From positions 1 to 14,381 of the forward strand of contig DASUKH010000148.1 in the NCBI GenBank assembly GCA_036278835.1: 14,381 nt of DNA, given 5' to 3'. The stretch comes from DATARH01 sp036278835 (GTDB lineage: Bacteria; Pseudomonadota; Alphaproteobacteria; ATCC43930; CGMCC-115725). Below, piece by piece: positions 6,405-13,206 of this stretch. The position numbers and the translations under genes were made by a program. The notes under the pieces were generated by a model. That model saw only the letters and a list, made by a program, of their open reading frames with translations. It searched no databases and was not told where the DNA came from. Each line of letters opens with the position of its first letter. The stretch's first letter is position 1.

Positions 6405-7430
6405 ATGTGGCGCGTGCTGGCTGCAAGCGCGCTTTTGGCGGCGGCAGCGCTGCCGGGTGGCGCGGCGCGGGCGCAGGCGATCTATTTCGGCGGCGAGGGC
6501 GGGTGGAGCAGCCTCGCCGGTCAAACCGATCGCGCCGCCGGGGTGCCAAGCGCCGCGTTGCGTTATGATTCCGGGTTCGCCGCCGGGGTGCGGGCCGGCT
6601 ACGAAATGGGGAAATGGCGCTTCGAGGCGGAATATGCCTGGCGCCGCAACGCTCTCGGCAGCCTGTCGATCGGCGGCGCGAGCGTTGCCGCGCCCGGCGG
6701 CAGCCGGCAGTCGCACGCGGTCATGGCGAACGTGCTGCACGCCTTCGACCTCGGTCTGCCGGTCATGCCGCATCTCGGCATCGGTATCGGCGTGGTTGAT
6801 GTCGTCGATCAGGCGACGGTTGCCGGGCTCGGGAAAGTCCTCGACGACGACGATTGGCGGTTCGGCTATCAGGCGATCGCCGGCCTGCGCTTCAGCCTGA
6901 CCCGCAAAATCGCCTTCGACCTCGATTACCGTTATCTCGCGACGACCGGCGCGGCGTTCCGTGCCGCGACGGCACCGGCGGTCGCGTACAAGAGCGGCTA
7001 CGAGGCGCACACATTGATGGCGAGCGTCGTGGTTCGCTTCGGACCGCCGCTGCCGCCGCCGCCGATCGTAGCCCCGCCCCCTCCCCCGCCGGTCGGCGGC
7101 CCGCGCGTCTTTCTCGTCTTTTTCGATTGGAACAGCGCGGTGGTGATGCGGCAGGGCCGCCAAATCATCGCGCGAGCCGCCGCGGCGTACAAATCGGGGG
7201 CGCCGGTGCGGCTCGAAATCGCCGGATACGCCGACCGCTCCGGTTCCGCCGGTTACAACAGGCGGCTGTCACGGCGGCGGGCGGACAACGTGGCACGGGT
7301 CCTGGTGCGGCTGGGGGTGCCGCGCGACGAACTCGCAATCAGTGGGCGCGGCGACAGCGATAATCGGGTGGCGACCGCCGATGGCGTGCGCGAACCGCAG
7401 AACCGGCGGGTGGAAATCCGTTTCCCGTAA
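6405..7430 (+). CDS. OmpA family outer membrane protein with N-terminal beta-barrel
   Basis: This 341-residue protein has a signal peptide ending about residue 24 (GGAARAQA). An eight-stranded OmpA/OmpX-like barrel domain follows (about 25-205; alternating aromatic strands such as WRFEAEYAWRRNALG and KIAFDLDYRYL). Next come a proline-rich hinge (about 213-232) and a C-terminal OmpA peptidoglycan-binding domain. The latter has FFDWNS, IAGYADRSGSAGYNRRLSRRRADNV and QNRRVEIRF, including the Asp and Arg residues that grip diaminopimelate. It probably anchors the outer membrane to the cell wall. AGGAGG at 6387-6392 lies 12 bp before the ATG, a long but workable spacing. It may be co-transcribed with the upstream LTXXQ gene. 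Confidence 0.93.
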   Translation: MWRVLAASALLAAAALPGGAARAQAIYFGGEGGWSSLAGQTDRAAGVPSAALRYDSGFAAGVRAGYEMGKWRFEAEYAWRRNALGSLSIGGASVAAPGGSRQSHAVMANVLHAFDLGLPVMPHLGIGIGVVDVVDQATVAGLGKVLDDDDWRFGYQAIAGLRFSLTRKIAFDLDYRYLATTGAAFRAATAPAVAYKSGYEAHTLMASVVVRFGPPLPPPPIVAPPPPPPVGGPRVFLVFFDWNSAVVMRQGRQIIARAAAAYKSGAPVRLEIAGYADRSGSAGYNRRLSRRRADNVARVLVRLGVPRDELAISGRGDSDNRVATADGVREPQNRRVEIRFP

Positions 7431-7527
7431 CCGCGCAATGGCGCGCGGCCTCCGCGGCCCTCGCCTCGGAAGCGGCGTTTTGCTACAAGAGAGGCAAGCC
7501 CGTCGGCTCGCAACGAGGAGCGCTGCG

Positions 7528-8457
7528 ATGAAAATCAACGGTCAGGTTCAAAAGATTCTCGCCAATTACGAGAGCGACAACCCCGGCACCAAGGCGAACC
7601 TCGCCCGCATTCTGATGCACGGCAAACTCGGCGGCACCGGCAAATTGCTGATCCTGCCGGTCGATCAGGGGGTCGAGCACGGCCCGGCGCGGAGTTTCGC
7701 GCCGAACCCGCCGGCCTACGACCCGCATTATCATTTCCAGCTGGCGATCGAGGCGGGCCTCAGCGCCTATGCCGCGCCCTTGGGCTTTATCGAGGCCGGG
7801 GCGGCGACCTATGCCGGGCAGATCCCGCTGATCCTCAAGGTCAACAGCGCCAACAGCCTGTCGCGCCAGAAGGAGGCGGCCGACCAGGCGGCGTATGCCG
7901 GCGTCAAGGATGCGCTGCGGCTCGGCTGCTCGGCAATCGGCTTCACGATTTATCCAGCCTCGGACGCCCAATACAGCCAGATGCACGATATTGCGGAGAT
8001 GGCGCAGGAGGCGAAGGCGCACGGCCTCGCCGTCGTGATCTGGTCCTATCCGCGTGGCGGGAACCTGTCGAAAGAGGGCGAGACGGCGATCGACATCGTC
8101 GCCTACGCGGCGCAGATCGCGGCGCAGCTCGGCGCCCATATCATCAAGATCAAGCCGCCGACCGCGCATCTCGAACTGCCCGCGGCGAAGAAGGTGTACG
8201 AGGAGCGGCAGATCGATATTTCGACGCCGGCGGCGCGCATTCGCCATGTCGTGCAATCGGCGTTCAACGGGCGCCGCATCGTCGTCTTCTCCGGCGGCGA
8301 GGCGAAGGACCTCGACGGCGTTCTCGGCGAGGTGCGCGCGGTCTATCAGGGCGGCGGCAACGGCTCGATCATCGGCCGCAACAGCTTCCAGCGCGCAAAG
8401 CCCGACGCGCTCGACATGCTTGGCCGCATCATCAAAATCTACCAGGGGAAGGATTGA
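7528..8457 (+). CDS. Class I fructose-bisphosphate aldolase (DhnA/FbaB type)
   Basis: This 309-residue cytosolic enzyme of glycolysis/gluconeogenesis cleaves fructose 1,6-bisphosphate by a Schiff-base mechanism. The sequence is of the bacterial/archaeal FbaB (DeoC/LacD superfamily) type, not the metal-dependent class II: ILPVDQGVEHGP near the N-terminus, SAIGFTIYPAS, VVIWSYPRGG, and HIIKIKPP, where K207 is the probable Schiff-base lysine (K209 adjacent). GNGSIIGRNSFQR near the C-terminus forms the phosphate-binding loop. GAGGAG at 7515-7520 fixes the ATG at 7528; the frame is open upstream into the OmpA gene, but that part is a shadow. Its TGA overlaps the TTG start of thiE by 4 bp, so the two are translationally coupled. 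Confidence 0.93.
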   Translation: MKINGQVQKILANYESDNPGTKANLARILMHGKLGGTGKLLILPVDQGVEHGPARSFAPNPPAYDPHYHFQLAIEAGLSAYAAPLGFIEAGAATYAGQIPLILKVNSANSLSRQKEAADQAAYAGVKDALRLGCSAIGFTIYPASDAQYSQMHDIAEMAQEAKAHGLAVVIWSYPRGGNLSKEGETAIDIVAYAAQIAAQLGAHIIKIKPPTAHLELPAAKKVYEERQIDISTPAARIRHVVQSAFNGRRIVVFSGGEAKDLDGVLGEVRAVYQGGGNGSIIGRNSFQRAKPDALDMLGRIIKIYQGKD

Positions 8458-9134
8458 CCATCCGCAGCGACGACAACACGCGGGCCACCACCCGGCTCTA
8501 TCTGATCACGCCGCCGGCCTTCGACCCCGACAGGTTCGCCGGGCAGTTGGACGAGGCGCTGGCGGGCGGCGATGTCGCTTGCCTGCAATTGCGCCTGAAG
8601 GACGTCGATGACGCCGCGATCCGCCGCGCGACCCGCGTGTTGCAGCCGATCGCACAGGAGCGGGGCGTCGCCTTCATCATGAACGACCGCCCCGACCTCG
8701 CCGCCGAACTCGATTGCGACGGGGTGCATGTGGGCGAGGAGGACGCGCCCTATGCCGAAGCGCGCCGGCTCCTCGGACCCGATCGCATCGTCGGCGTGAC
8801 CTGCGGCGACAGCCGTCACCGCGCCGTTGTCGCCGCCGAGGCAGGCGCCGACTACGTTGCGTTTGGCGCGTTTTTCCCGAGCGCCACCAAGGCGGCGAAG
8901 CACCGCGCCCACCCCGAATTGCTGGCCGACTGGTCGGACACGACGGTGGTGCCGTGCGTCGCGATTGGGGGCATCACGCAACAGAACTGCCCGCCGCTGG
9001 TCGAAGCCGGCGCCGATTTCCTGGCGGTGATCGGCGCCGTCTGGTCGCACCCGAAAGGCCCGCGGGCGGCGGTCGGTGAATTCAATGCCGTTTTCGCCCG
9101 CTGCGGGCGGGCCCACCGACCGGACGCATTTTGA
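8454..9134 (+). CDS. thiE: Thiamine-phosphate synthase
   Basis: ThiE joins hydroxymethylpyrimidine diphosphate and thiazole phosphate to thiamine phosphate. The 226-residue TIM barrel shows the expected landmarks: CLQLRLKD (pyrimidine-diphosphate contact), IMNDRPDLAAELDCDGVHVGEED, VGVTCGDS, YVAFGAFFPSATK, AIGGIT, and ADFLAVIGAVW. The start is a TTG inside the aldolase stop (TTGA overlap), with GGGGAAGGA at 8445-8453 directly before it. No ATG or GTG occurs in frame before the first conserved strand RLYLITPP, so TTG is the only reasonable choice. The rest of the thiamine pathway is not in the window. The neighbouring thiamine-diphosphate enzyme at 2574-4220 uses the vitamin but is not in the same operon. 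Aldolase-thiE adjacency recurs in alphaproteobacteria (from memory). Confidence 0.92.
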   Translation: MTIRSDDNTRATTRLYLITPPAFDPDRFAGQLDEALAGGDVACLQLRLKDVDDAAIRRATRVLQPIAQERGVAFIMNDRPDLAAELDCDGVHVGEEDAPYAEARRLLGPDRIVGVTCGDSRHRAVVAAEAGADYVAFGAFFPSATKAAKHRAHPELLADWSDTTVVPCVAIGGITQQNCPPLVEAGADFLAVIGAVWSHPKGPRAAVGEFNAVFARCGRAHRPDAF

Positions 9135-9143
9135 GGCTCAGCG

Positions 9144-9791
9144 ATGCAGCAGAATAAGAGCGCCGAAGAGCCCCCTGCCATCGTCGTCATCGACGACGAT
9201 GCCTCGATGCGCCGCGCCCTTGAAAATCTGTTCAGATCGGTCGGGTTTGCGGTTGAATTGTTTGCTGCGCCGCAGGAGTTCCTGCAGAGCAACAGGACCG
9301 ACCGCCCGGGCTGCATCGTGCTGGACGTGCGCTTTCCCGGCCGCAGCGGCCTCGACATGCAGCGCGAGCTGGCCGAGGCCAATGCCCGGCTGCCGATCAT
9401 CTTCATTACCGGCTACGGAGACATTCCGATGTCGGTCAAGGCGATGAAGGCCGGCGCCGTCGAGTTCCTGACGAAGCCGTTTCGCGATCAGGACCTGCTC
9501 GACGCGGTGGGAGCGGCGCTCGAAACCGACCGTACCCGCCGCGCCGGTCAATCGCGCCTGGCCGAACTGCGCACCCGCTTCGACACGCTGACCGCGCGCG
9601 AGCGCCAGGTCTTGTCGCTGGTTGTGTCCGGCCGCCTCAACAAGCAGATCGCCGGGGAACTCGGGGTCAGCGAGATGACGGTCAAGATGCACCGCCGCCA
9701 GGTCATGCGCAAAATGCAGGCGGCCGGCGTCGCCCAGCTGGTGCGCCTCGCCGACCAGCTCGGGATCAGCCCTGTCGCCGACGCGGTCTAG
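9144..9791 (+). CDS. FixJ/NarL-type two-component response regulator, orphan
   Basis: This 215-residue protein has an N-terminal receiver (about residues 12-125): acidic pocket D17-D18-D19, phospho-acceptor D61 in CIVLDVRFPG, switch T89 and conserved K111-P112, all intact. A LuxR-type helix-turn-helix follows at about 148-205 (LTARERQVLSLVVSGRLNKQIAGELGVSEMTVKMHRRQVMRKM). The FLTKPF and ITGYGDIPM segments are characteristic of the FixJ/NodW group. No histidine kinase gene is present in the window, so its signal is unknown. It lies 9 bp after thiE and 8 bp before the pseudouridine synthase, so it is probably co-transcribed with housekeeping genes. GAGG at 9133-9136 supports the ATG at 9144. 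Confidence 0.93.
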   Translation: MQQNKSAEEPPAIVVIDDDASMRRALENLFRSVGFAVELFAAPQEFLQSNRTDRPGCIVLDVRFPGRSGLDMQRELAEANARLPIIFITGYGDIPMSVKAMKAGAVEFLTKPFRDQDLLDAVGAALETDRTRRAGQSRLAELRTRFDTLTARERQVLSLVVSGRLNKQIAGELGVSEMTVKMHRRQVMRKMQAAGVAQLVRLADQLGISPVADAV

Positions 9792-9799
9792 AACCTGGT

Positions 9800-10828
9800 A
9801 TGGGAGATGCTGCAGCGCGCCCGCCCGTCGGCGCCGCCTTCGTGACCGGCGGCGTCGAGATCGTCACGGTGCGGCCGGAAGACGGAACCCTCAGGCTCGA
9901 CCGCTGGTTCCGCCGGCATTATCCCCGCCTCAGCCACGGCCGGCTCGAAAAGCTGCTGCGCACAGGGCAGGTGCGGGTCGACGGGAAGAAGGCCCGCGCC
10001 GGCGACCCGGTCAGCCCCGGCCAGACGGTCCGGGTCCCTCCACTGCCCGACCTGCCGCCCGCCGAGCCGCCGGCGGCCGCCGCGCAAATGCGGCCGCAGG
10101 ATGCGGCCATGCTGCGCGACGCGGTGATCCATCGCGACGACTGGGCAATCGTCCTTAATAAGCCGGCGGGCCTGGCGGTGCAGGGCGGCACCGGCATGAC
10201 GCGCCACATCGACGCGCTGCTCGATGCCCTGCGCTTCGACTTTCGCGAGCGGCCGCGCCTCGTGCACCGGCTCGACAAGGATACGTCGGGGGTATTGCTG
10301 ATCGCGCGCACCGCTGCGGCCGCAGCCTTTTTCACCCGCGCGTTCCGCGACAAAACGGCCCGGAAAATTTATTGGGCGATCGTCTCGGGCCTGCCGCAGC
10401 CGCCGCAGGGCCGCATCGACCTCGCACTTGCGAAAAAACCCGGCGCCGGGCGCGAGCGGGTGCGCGCCGACGAGGAAGGCCGAAGCGCAGTGACCTGGTA
10501 CCGGGTGGTGGACCACGCCGGGACAAAGGCAAGCTGGCTCGCCCTGTTGCCGGTGACTGGCCGCACGCATCAATTGCGCGCGCATTGCGCCGCCCTCGGG
10601 ACACCGATCCTCGGCGACGGCAAATACGGCGGCAACGCCGCGCAGCTGCCGGGCGGCGCGGCGGCGCACCGGCTGCACCTGCATGCGCGCAGCCTCGCGC
10701 TGCCGCATCCGGCCGGCGGCACGTTGCGGGCGGTCGCGCCGTTGCCGACCCACATGAAGCGGGTATGGGAATTTTTTGGCTTCGCGGCCGAAGCCGCCGA
10801 CCCGTTTGCCGACCTGGATATCGAATGA
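9800..10828 (+). CDS. RluA-family 23S rRNA pseudouridine synthase (RluC-type)
   Basis: This 342-residue RNA-modifying enzyme has an N-terminal S4 RNA-binding domain (about 30-80, LRLDRWFRRHYPRLSHGRLEKLLRTGQVRVDGK) followed by the RluA catalytic domain. The catalytic aspartate is D159 in VHRLDKDTSGVLLIAR. Other family blocks are present: VLNKPAGLAVQGG, RKIYWAIVSG, TGRTHQLRAHCAALGTPILGDGKYG. The S4-plus-RluA layout matches RluC, which modifies 23S rRNA at 955/2504/2580 in E. coli. RluD has the same layout, so the exact target is inferred. The start is uncertain: ATG 9800 is 8 bp after the previous stop and lacks a good ribosome-binding site, and in-frame GTG 9842 is an alternative. The 3' end overlaps the ATP12 gene by 4 bp. 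Confidence 0.92.
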   Translation: MGDAAARPPVGAAFVTGGVEIVTVRPEDGTLRLDRWFRRHYPRLSHGRLEKLLRTGQVRVDGKKARAGDPVSPGQTVRVPPLPDLPPAEPPAAAAQMRPQDAAMLRDAVIHRDDWAIVLNKPAGLAVQGGTGMTRHIDALLDALRFDFRERPRLVHRLDKDTSGVLLIARTAAAAAFFTRAFRDKTARKIYWAIVSGLPQPPQGRIDLALAKKPGAGRERVRADEEGRSAVTWYRVVDHAGTKASWLALLPVTGRTHQLRAHCAALGTPILGDGKYGGNAAQLPGGAAAHRLHLHARSLALPHPAGGTLRAVAPLPTHMKRVWEFFGFAAEAADPFADLDIE

Positions 10829-11523
10829 AGCGCGTTTACAAGGAGGTCGCCACCCGCGCCGCCGAGGGCGGCTGGGGCATCGCCCTCGACGGCAGGCCGA
10901 TGCGCACCCCGGCAAAAAACGATCTGGTTGTGCCGAGCGCGGCGCTGGCGGCGGCGATCGGCGCCGAATGGGATGCCCAGCAGGACGAGATCCGACCGGC
11001 GACGATGCCGCTGACCCGGCTGGCGGCGACCGCAATCGACCGCACCGCAACCCTGCGCCGGCAGGTTATCGAGGAGGTGTCGAACTATGCCGGCACCGAT
11101 CTCGTGTGCTATCGCGCCGACCATCCGCCGGCCTTGGCGGCGCGCCAGAACGCGGTGTGGCAGCCGCTGATCGACTGGGCGGTCTTGCGCTACGATGCGG
11201 CGTTGACGGTCACCGCCGGGGTCATTCCGACGCCGCAGCCGGGGTCCGTGCTGAAGGCGCTCAGCGGTGCCGTCGTGGCGCTCGACGATTTCCGCCTGAC
11301 GGCGCTGCACAGCCTGACCGGGTCCAGCGGCTCGCTAGTCATCGCGCTAGCCGTGCTCGAAGGCCGGCTGGCCGCCGACGAGGCGTTCGCCGCGTCACAG
11401 CTCGACGAGATGTTTCAGATCGAGGCCTGGGGCGAGGACGCCGAAGCCGCCGCAAGGCGCGACGCCGTCGCCACCGACATCGCTGCCGCGGCGCGGTTGC
11501 TGGCGCTGCTCGCAGACGGTTAG
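10825..11523 (+). CDS. ATP12 family F1-ATPase assembly chaperone
   Basis: This 232-residue homologue of mitochondrial Atp12 binds the F1 alpha subunit before assembly of ATP synthase. Visible family features are the opening KRVYKEVATRAAEGGWGIALDGRPMRTPAK, then AIGAEWDAQQDEIRPATMPLTRLAATAID, YAGTDLVCYRADHP, WQPLIDWA and LTGSSGSLVIALAVLEGRL. The length is close to that of bacterial members. The start ATG overlaps the pseudouridine synthase stop in ATGA, indicating translational coupling. From memory, many alphaproteobacteria have an RluC-type synthase, a HAD hydrolase and ATP12 in a row; here the HAD gene is absent. The gene converges on the next one with a gap of only 10 bp and no visible terminator. 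Confidence 0.93.
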   Translation: MKRVYKEVATRAAEGGWGIALDGRPMRTPAKNDLVVPSAALAAAIGAEWDAQQDEIRPATMPLTRLAATAIDRTATLRRQVIEEVSNYAGTDLVCYRADHPPALAARQNAVWQPLIDWAVLRYDAALTVTAGVIPTPQPGSVLKALSGAVVALDDFRLTALHSLTGSSGSLVIALAVLEGRLAADEAFAASQLDEMFQIEAWGEDAEAAARRDAVATDIAAAARLLALLADG

Positions 11524-11533
11524 CGCAGCCCGG

Positions 11534-11944
11534 TCAGGCCGACGTGGTGCCGCTCTCGGCGCGGTATTCCTTGAAGACCCGCGCCGCGACCAGCATGCAT
11601 TCGCGGATGATCGGCACCCCGATATAGCCCGACAGGTGGAGCAGGACCTCGACGAGTTCGTCCTCGCTCCATCCCTGGCGCAACGCCATGCGCAGGTGCA
11701 GCGCCAGCTCCGGCTCGCGCCCGGTGCAGGCATCGGAAACGACGGTGATCAGCGCCCGCGTCCTGTCATCGAGGCCGGGCCGCGTCCACAGCGCGCCGAA
11801 CACCGTTTCGGTCGCCACCTCGATGAATTTCTTCATGACCGGGTCGCTGTAGGTCGTGCGCGCGGCCTGCTCGACCGCGGCATCGCCCATCAGCTGCCGC
11901 CGCTTCGCCGCGCCCTTCCGGTAAAGCTCGCTCCCCTCCGGCAT
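11534..11944 (-). CDS. Carboxymuconolactone decarboxylase family protein
   Basis: This 136-residue protein is of the CMD/AhpD superfamily. The core region shows RTRALITVVSDACTGREPELALHLRMALRQGWSEDELVEVLLHLSGYIGVP, which is the classic CMD pattern (ELxxH, GWSxxEL, LLHLxxYxGxP), with H83 and H103. There is no CxxC pair, so AhpD-type peroxidase reductase activity is not expected. Gamma-carboxymuconolactone decarboxylase (PcaC) has about this length, but no other protocatechuate-pathway gene is nearby, so the specific reaction is uncertain. GGGGAGAGG just upstream of the ATG (about 11948-11956) supports the start. Confidence 0.88.
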   Translation of the reverse strand: MPEGSELYRKGAAKRRQLMGDAAVEQAARTTYSDPVMKKFIEVATETVFGALWTRPGLDDRTRALITVVSDACTGREPELALHLRMALRQGWSEDELVEVLLHLSGYIGVPIIRECMLVAARVFKEYRAESGTTSA

Positions 11945-12026
11945 CGTCCTCTCCCCGTTACGGTGATCGCGGCAGCTATGATGCCCGGCCGGATCGCGGA
12001 TGAACAGCGGACCGCGCGCGGCCCGG

Positions 12027-12539
12027 TCAGGCTTCGGTCGATACCGCCTCGTTGATCTCGGCCAGCATATCGTTGCCCGACGCCGGTGTTGTCGGCTGTG
12101 CTGCCGGGGCGGCCTCCGCGGGCCACAGGGACCGGATGTCGTGCGGCAGCGACGAGATCACCTTCTCGATCTGGCCTCTCGTGACATGCCGCTCCATCAC
12201 CGCGAAAACGGCGCGCGTCGCATCGCGGGTGTTGACCGGCCTGGTATTCCGCAATCCTTCGGCGACGTGGGTAAGAAACTCGTCCTGCCGCCGGTCCTTG
12301 CGCATGCCCGAAGCCGGCCGCCACTGATCGTAATAGAGGCCGCGCACCAATAGCGGCAGCTGCGCCCCGAGATGCGCCGCCGCGTCGAGCGGCAGCCGGT
12401 CGCGCAAGGCGCGCAGCACCGCGCCAAGGATATGCCAGGCCAAATTCTTGTCCGGCCCCATCTGCCCGACGATCTCGTCGAGCCAGATGTTCGTTGTCTG
12501 CACCGTTTTGTCGAATACCTCGAGACCCGTGGTACTCAT
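12027..12539 (-). CDS. DUF2267 domain-containing protein
   Basis: This 170-residue soluble helical protein matches the DUF2267 pattern: an opening FDKTVQTTNIWLDEIVGQMG, then LAWHILGAVLRALRDRLPLDAAAHLGAQLPLLVRGLYYDQWRP, then DEFLTHVAEGL and an ISSLPHDIRSLWP block. The C-terminal tail (about 145-170) is Ala/Pro-rich and probably disordered. The biochemical role of DUF2267 is unknown to me. These proteins are often found in stress-regulated contexts in alphaproteobacteria (from memory). GGAGAGG lies just upstream of the ATG at 12539. A near-consensus EcfG-type promoter at 12577-12601 points into the gene, and the divergent neighbour encodes a CBS-domain protein. Confidence 0.88.
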   Translation of the reverse strand: MSTTGLEVFDKTVQTTNIWLDEIVGQMGPDKNLAWHILGAVLRALRDRLPLDAAAHLGAQLPLLVRGLYYDQWRPASGMRKDRRQDEFLTHVAEGLRNTRPVNTRDATRAVFAVMERHVTRGQIEKVISSLPHDIRSLWPAEAAPAAQPTTPASGNDMLAEINEAVSTEA

Positions 12540-12576
12540 GGTTCCTCTCCACGTTTCGTTACATTTGTCGGTAGCG

Positions 12577-12601
12577 AACGCTCTGATTTACCACAGGTTC
12601 T
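12577..12601 (-). promoter_or_regulatory. EcfG-like general-stress promoter for the DUF2267 gene
   Basis: On the minus strand, AGAAC (12601-12597) is separated by exactly 16 bp from CGTT (12580-12577). The alphaproteobacterial EcfG consensus is GGAAC-N16/17-CGTT, so only the first -35 base deviates. The start of transcription would be near 12570, giving a leader of about 30 nt to the ATG at 12539. Confidence 0.55.
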
Positions 12602-12617
12602 TCTTGTCACACTTAGG

Positions 12618-12642
12618 GGAACGCAATGTTTATGAGCGCGTT
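12618..12642 (+). promoter_or_regulatory. EcfG consensus general-stress promoter for the CBS gene
   Basis: GGAAC (12618-12622) and CGTT (12639-12642) are separated by exactly 16 bp, a full match to the EcfG (general stress response) consensus GGAAC-N16/17-CGTT. Transcription would start near 12650, about 90 nt before the chosen ATG. The -35 element lies 16 bp from that of the divergent promoter. Confidence 0.75.
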
Positions 12643-12738
12643 CGAAGGAAACATCGGAGGAGTTCGGCGCTTTATACCATGGACTTTCGCCAAAAGATTT
12701 GGACAACTCCGAGGTATAGCAAAAGGAGCGTCAAAAAA

Positions 12739-13176
12739 ATGCAAATTCGAGATGTTATGACCCGAGACGCAAAGCTGATCGGCCCGGACGACACGCTGCG
12801 GCATGCCGCACAGATGATGCAGGAGCGCGATTGCGGCATCCTGCCGGTCGCCGACGGGGATCGGCTTGCCGGGATGATCACCGACCGCGACATCGCGATC
12901 CGCGCCGTTGCCGAGGGTAAAGGACCTGACAGCAAGGTGCGCGACGCAATGACCTGCGAGGTCCGGTACTGCTTTGAGGATGAGGCAATCGAGCAGGTTT
13001 GCCGCAACATGGGCGAGATCCAGGTGCGCCGTCTGCCGGTGGTAAACCGCGACAAGCGGCTGGTCGGCATTGTGTCGCTCGCCGATCTGGCGCGAAAGCA
13101 GCGGGACGCCGGCCAGGCGCTGCACGAAATCGCCCGGCCCAGCGCACAGCACAACCAGAGCCGGGCCGTCGCCTAA
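12739..13176 (+). CDS. Two-CBS-domain protein
   Basis: This 145-residue protein consists almost entirely of a CBS pair: CBS1 at about residues 7-60 (RDVMTRDAKLIGPDDTLRHAAQMM...GILPVADGDRLAGMITDRDIAIR) and CBS2 at about 68-122 (RDAMTCEVRYCFEDEAIEQVCRNM...RRLPVVNRDKRLVGIVSLADLAR). CBS pairs bind adenine nucleotides such as AMP, ATP or NAD(H), and stand-alone ones serve as energy or redox sensors; the partner is unknown. ATG 12739 is favoured by AAGGAG at 12723-12728 and by the usual family opening MxxRDVMT. An in-frame ATG at 12679 would add 20 basic residues and also lies inside the predicted transcript, but its GGAGGAG is 16 bp away. The 20-residue C-terminal tail looks disordered. A consensus EcfG promoter lies upstream. 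Confidence 0.92.
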   Translation: MQIRDVMTRDAKLIGPDDTLRHAAQMMQERDCGILPVADGDRLAGMITDRDIAIRAVAEGKGPDSKVRDAMTCEVRYCFEDEAIEQVCRNMGEIQVRRLPVVNRDKRLVGIVSLADLARKQRDAGQALHEIARPSAQHNQSRAVA

Positions 13177-13206
13177 CGGCAGCGCGCGTAATTCCGCCCG
13201 CGGCGT

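Larger units (their letters stand above)
12540..12738. other. Divergent regulatory gap between DUF2267 and CBS genes
   Basis: This 199-bp gap has a visibly lower GC content than its neighbours. It holds two back-to-back EcfG-like promoters (annotated separately), the ribosome-binding site of the DUF2267 gene on the minus strand, and two Shine-Dalgarno-like sites on the plus strand (GGAGGAG 12656-12662 and AAGGAG 12723-12728). Confidence 0.75.

Noticed and set aside
7045..7098. Repetitive CCG/CCC run
   Set aside because: It encodes the proline-rich hinge between barrel and OmpA domain, not a separate repeat element.
7431..7459. GC-rich hairpins after the OmpA gene
   Set aside because: Stems of 4-6 bp without a T-tract are frequent by chance at this GC content.
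9095..9109. CGCCCG-CTG-CGGGCG hairpin near the end of thiE
   Set aside because: It lies inside coding sequence, has no T-tract directly after it, and downstream genes appear to be read through.
9788..11050. 420-codon minus-strand open frame opposite the pseudouridine synthase and ATP12 genes
   Set aside because: It spans two well-supported genes on the other strand, is Arg/Pro-rich and lacks any recognisable motif.
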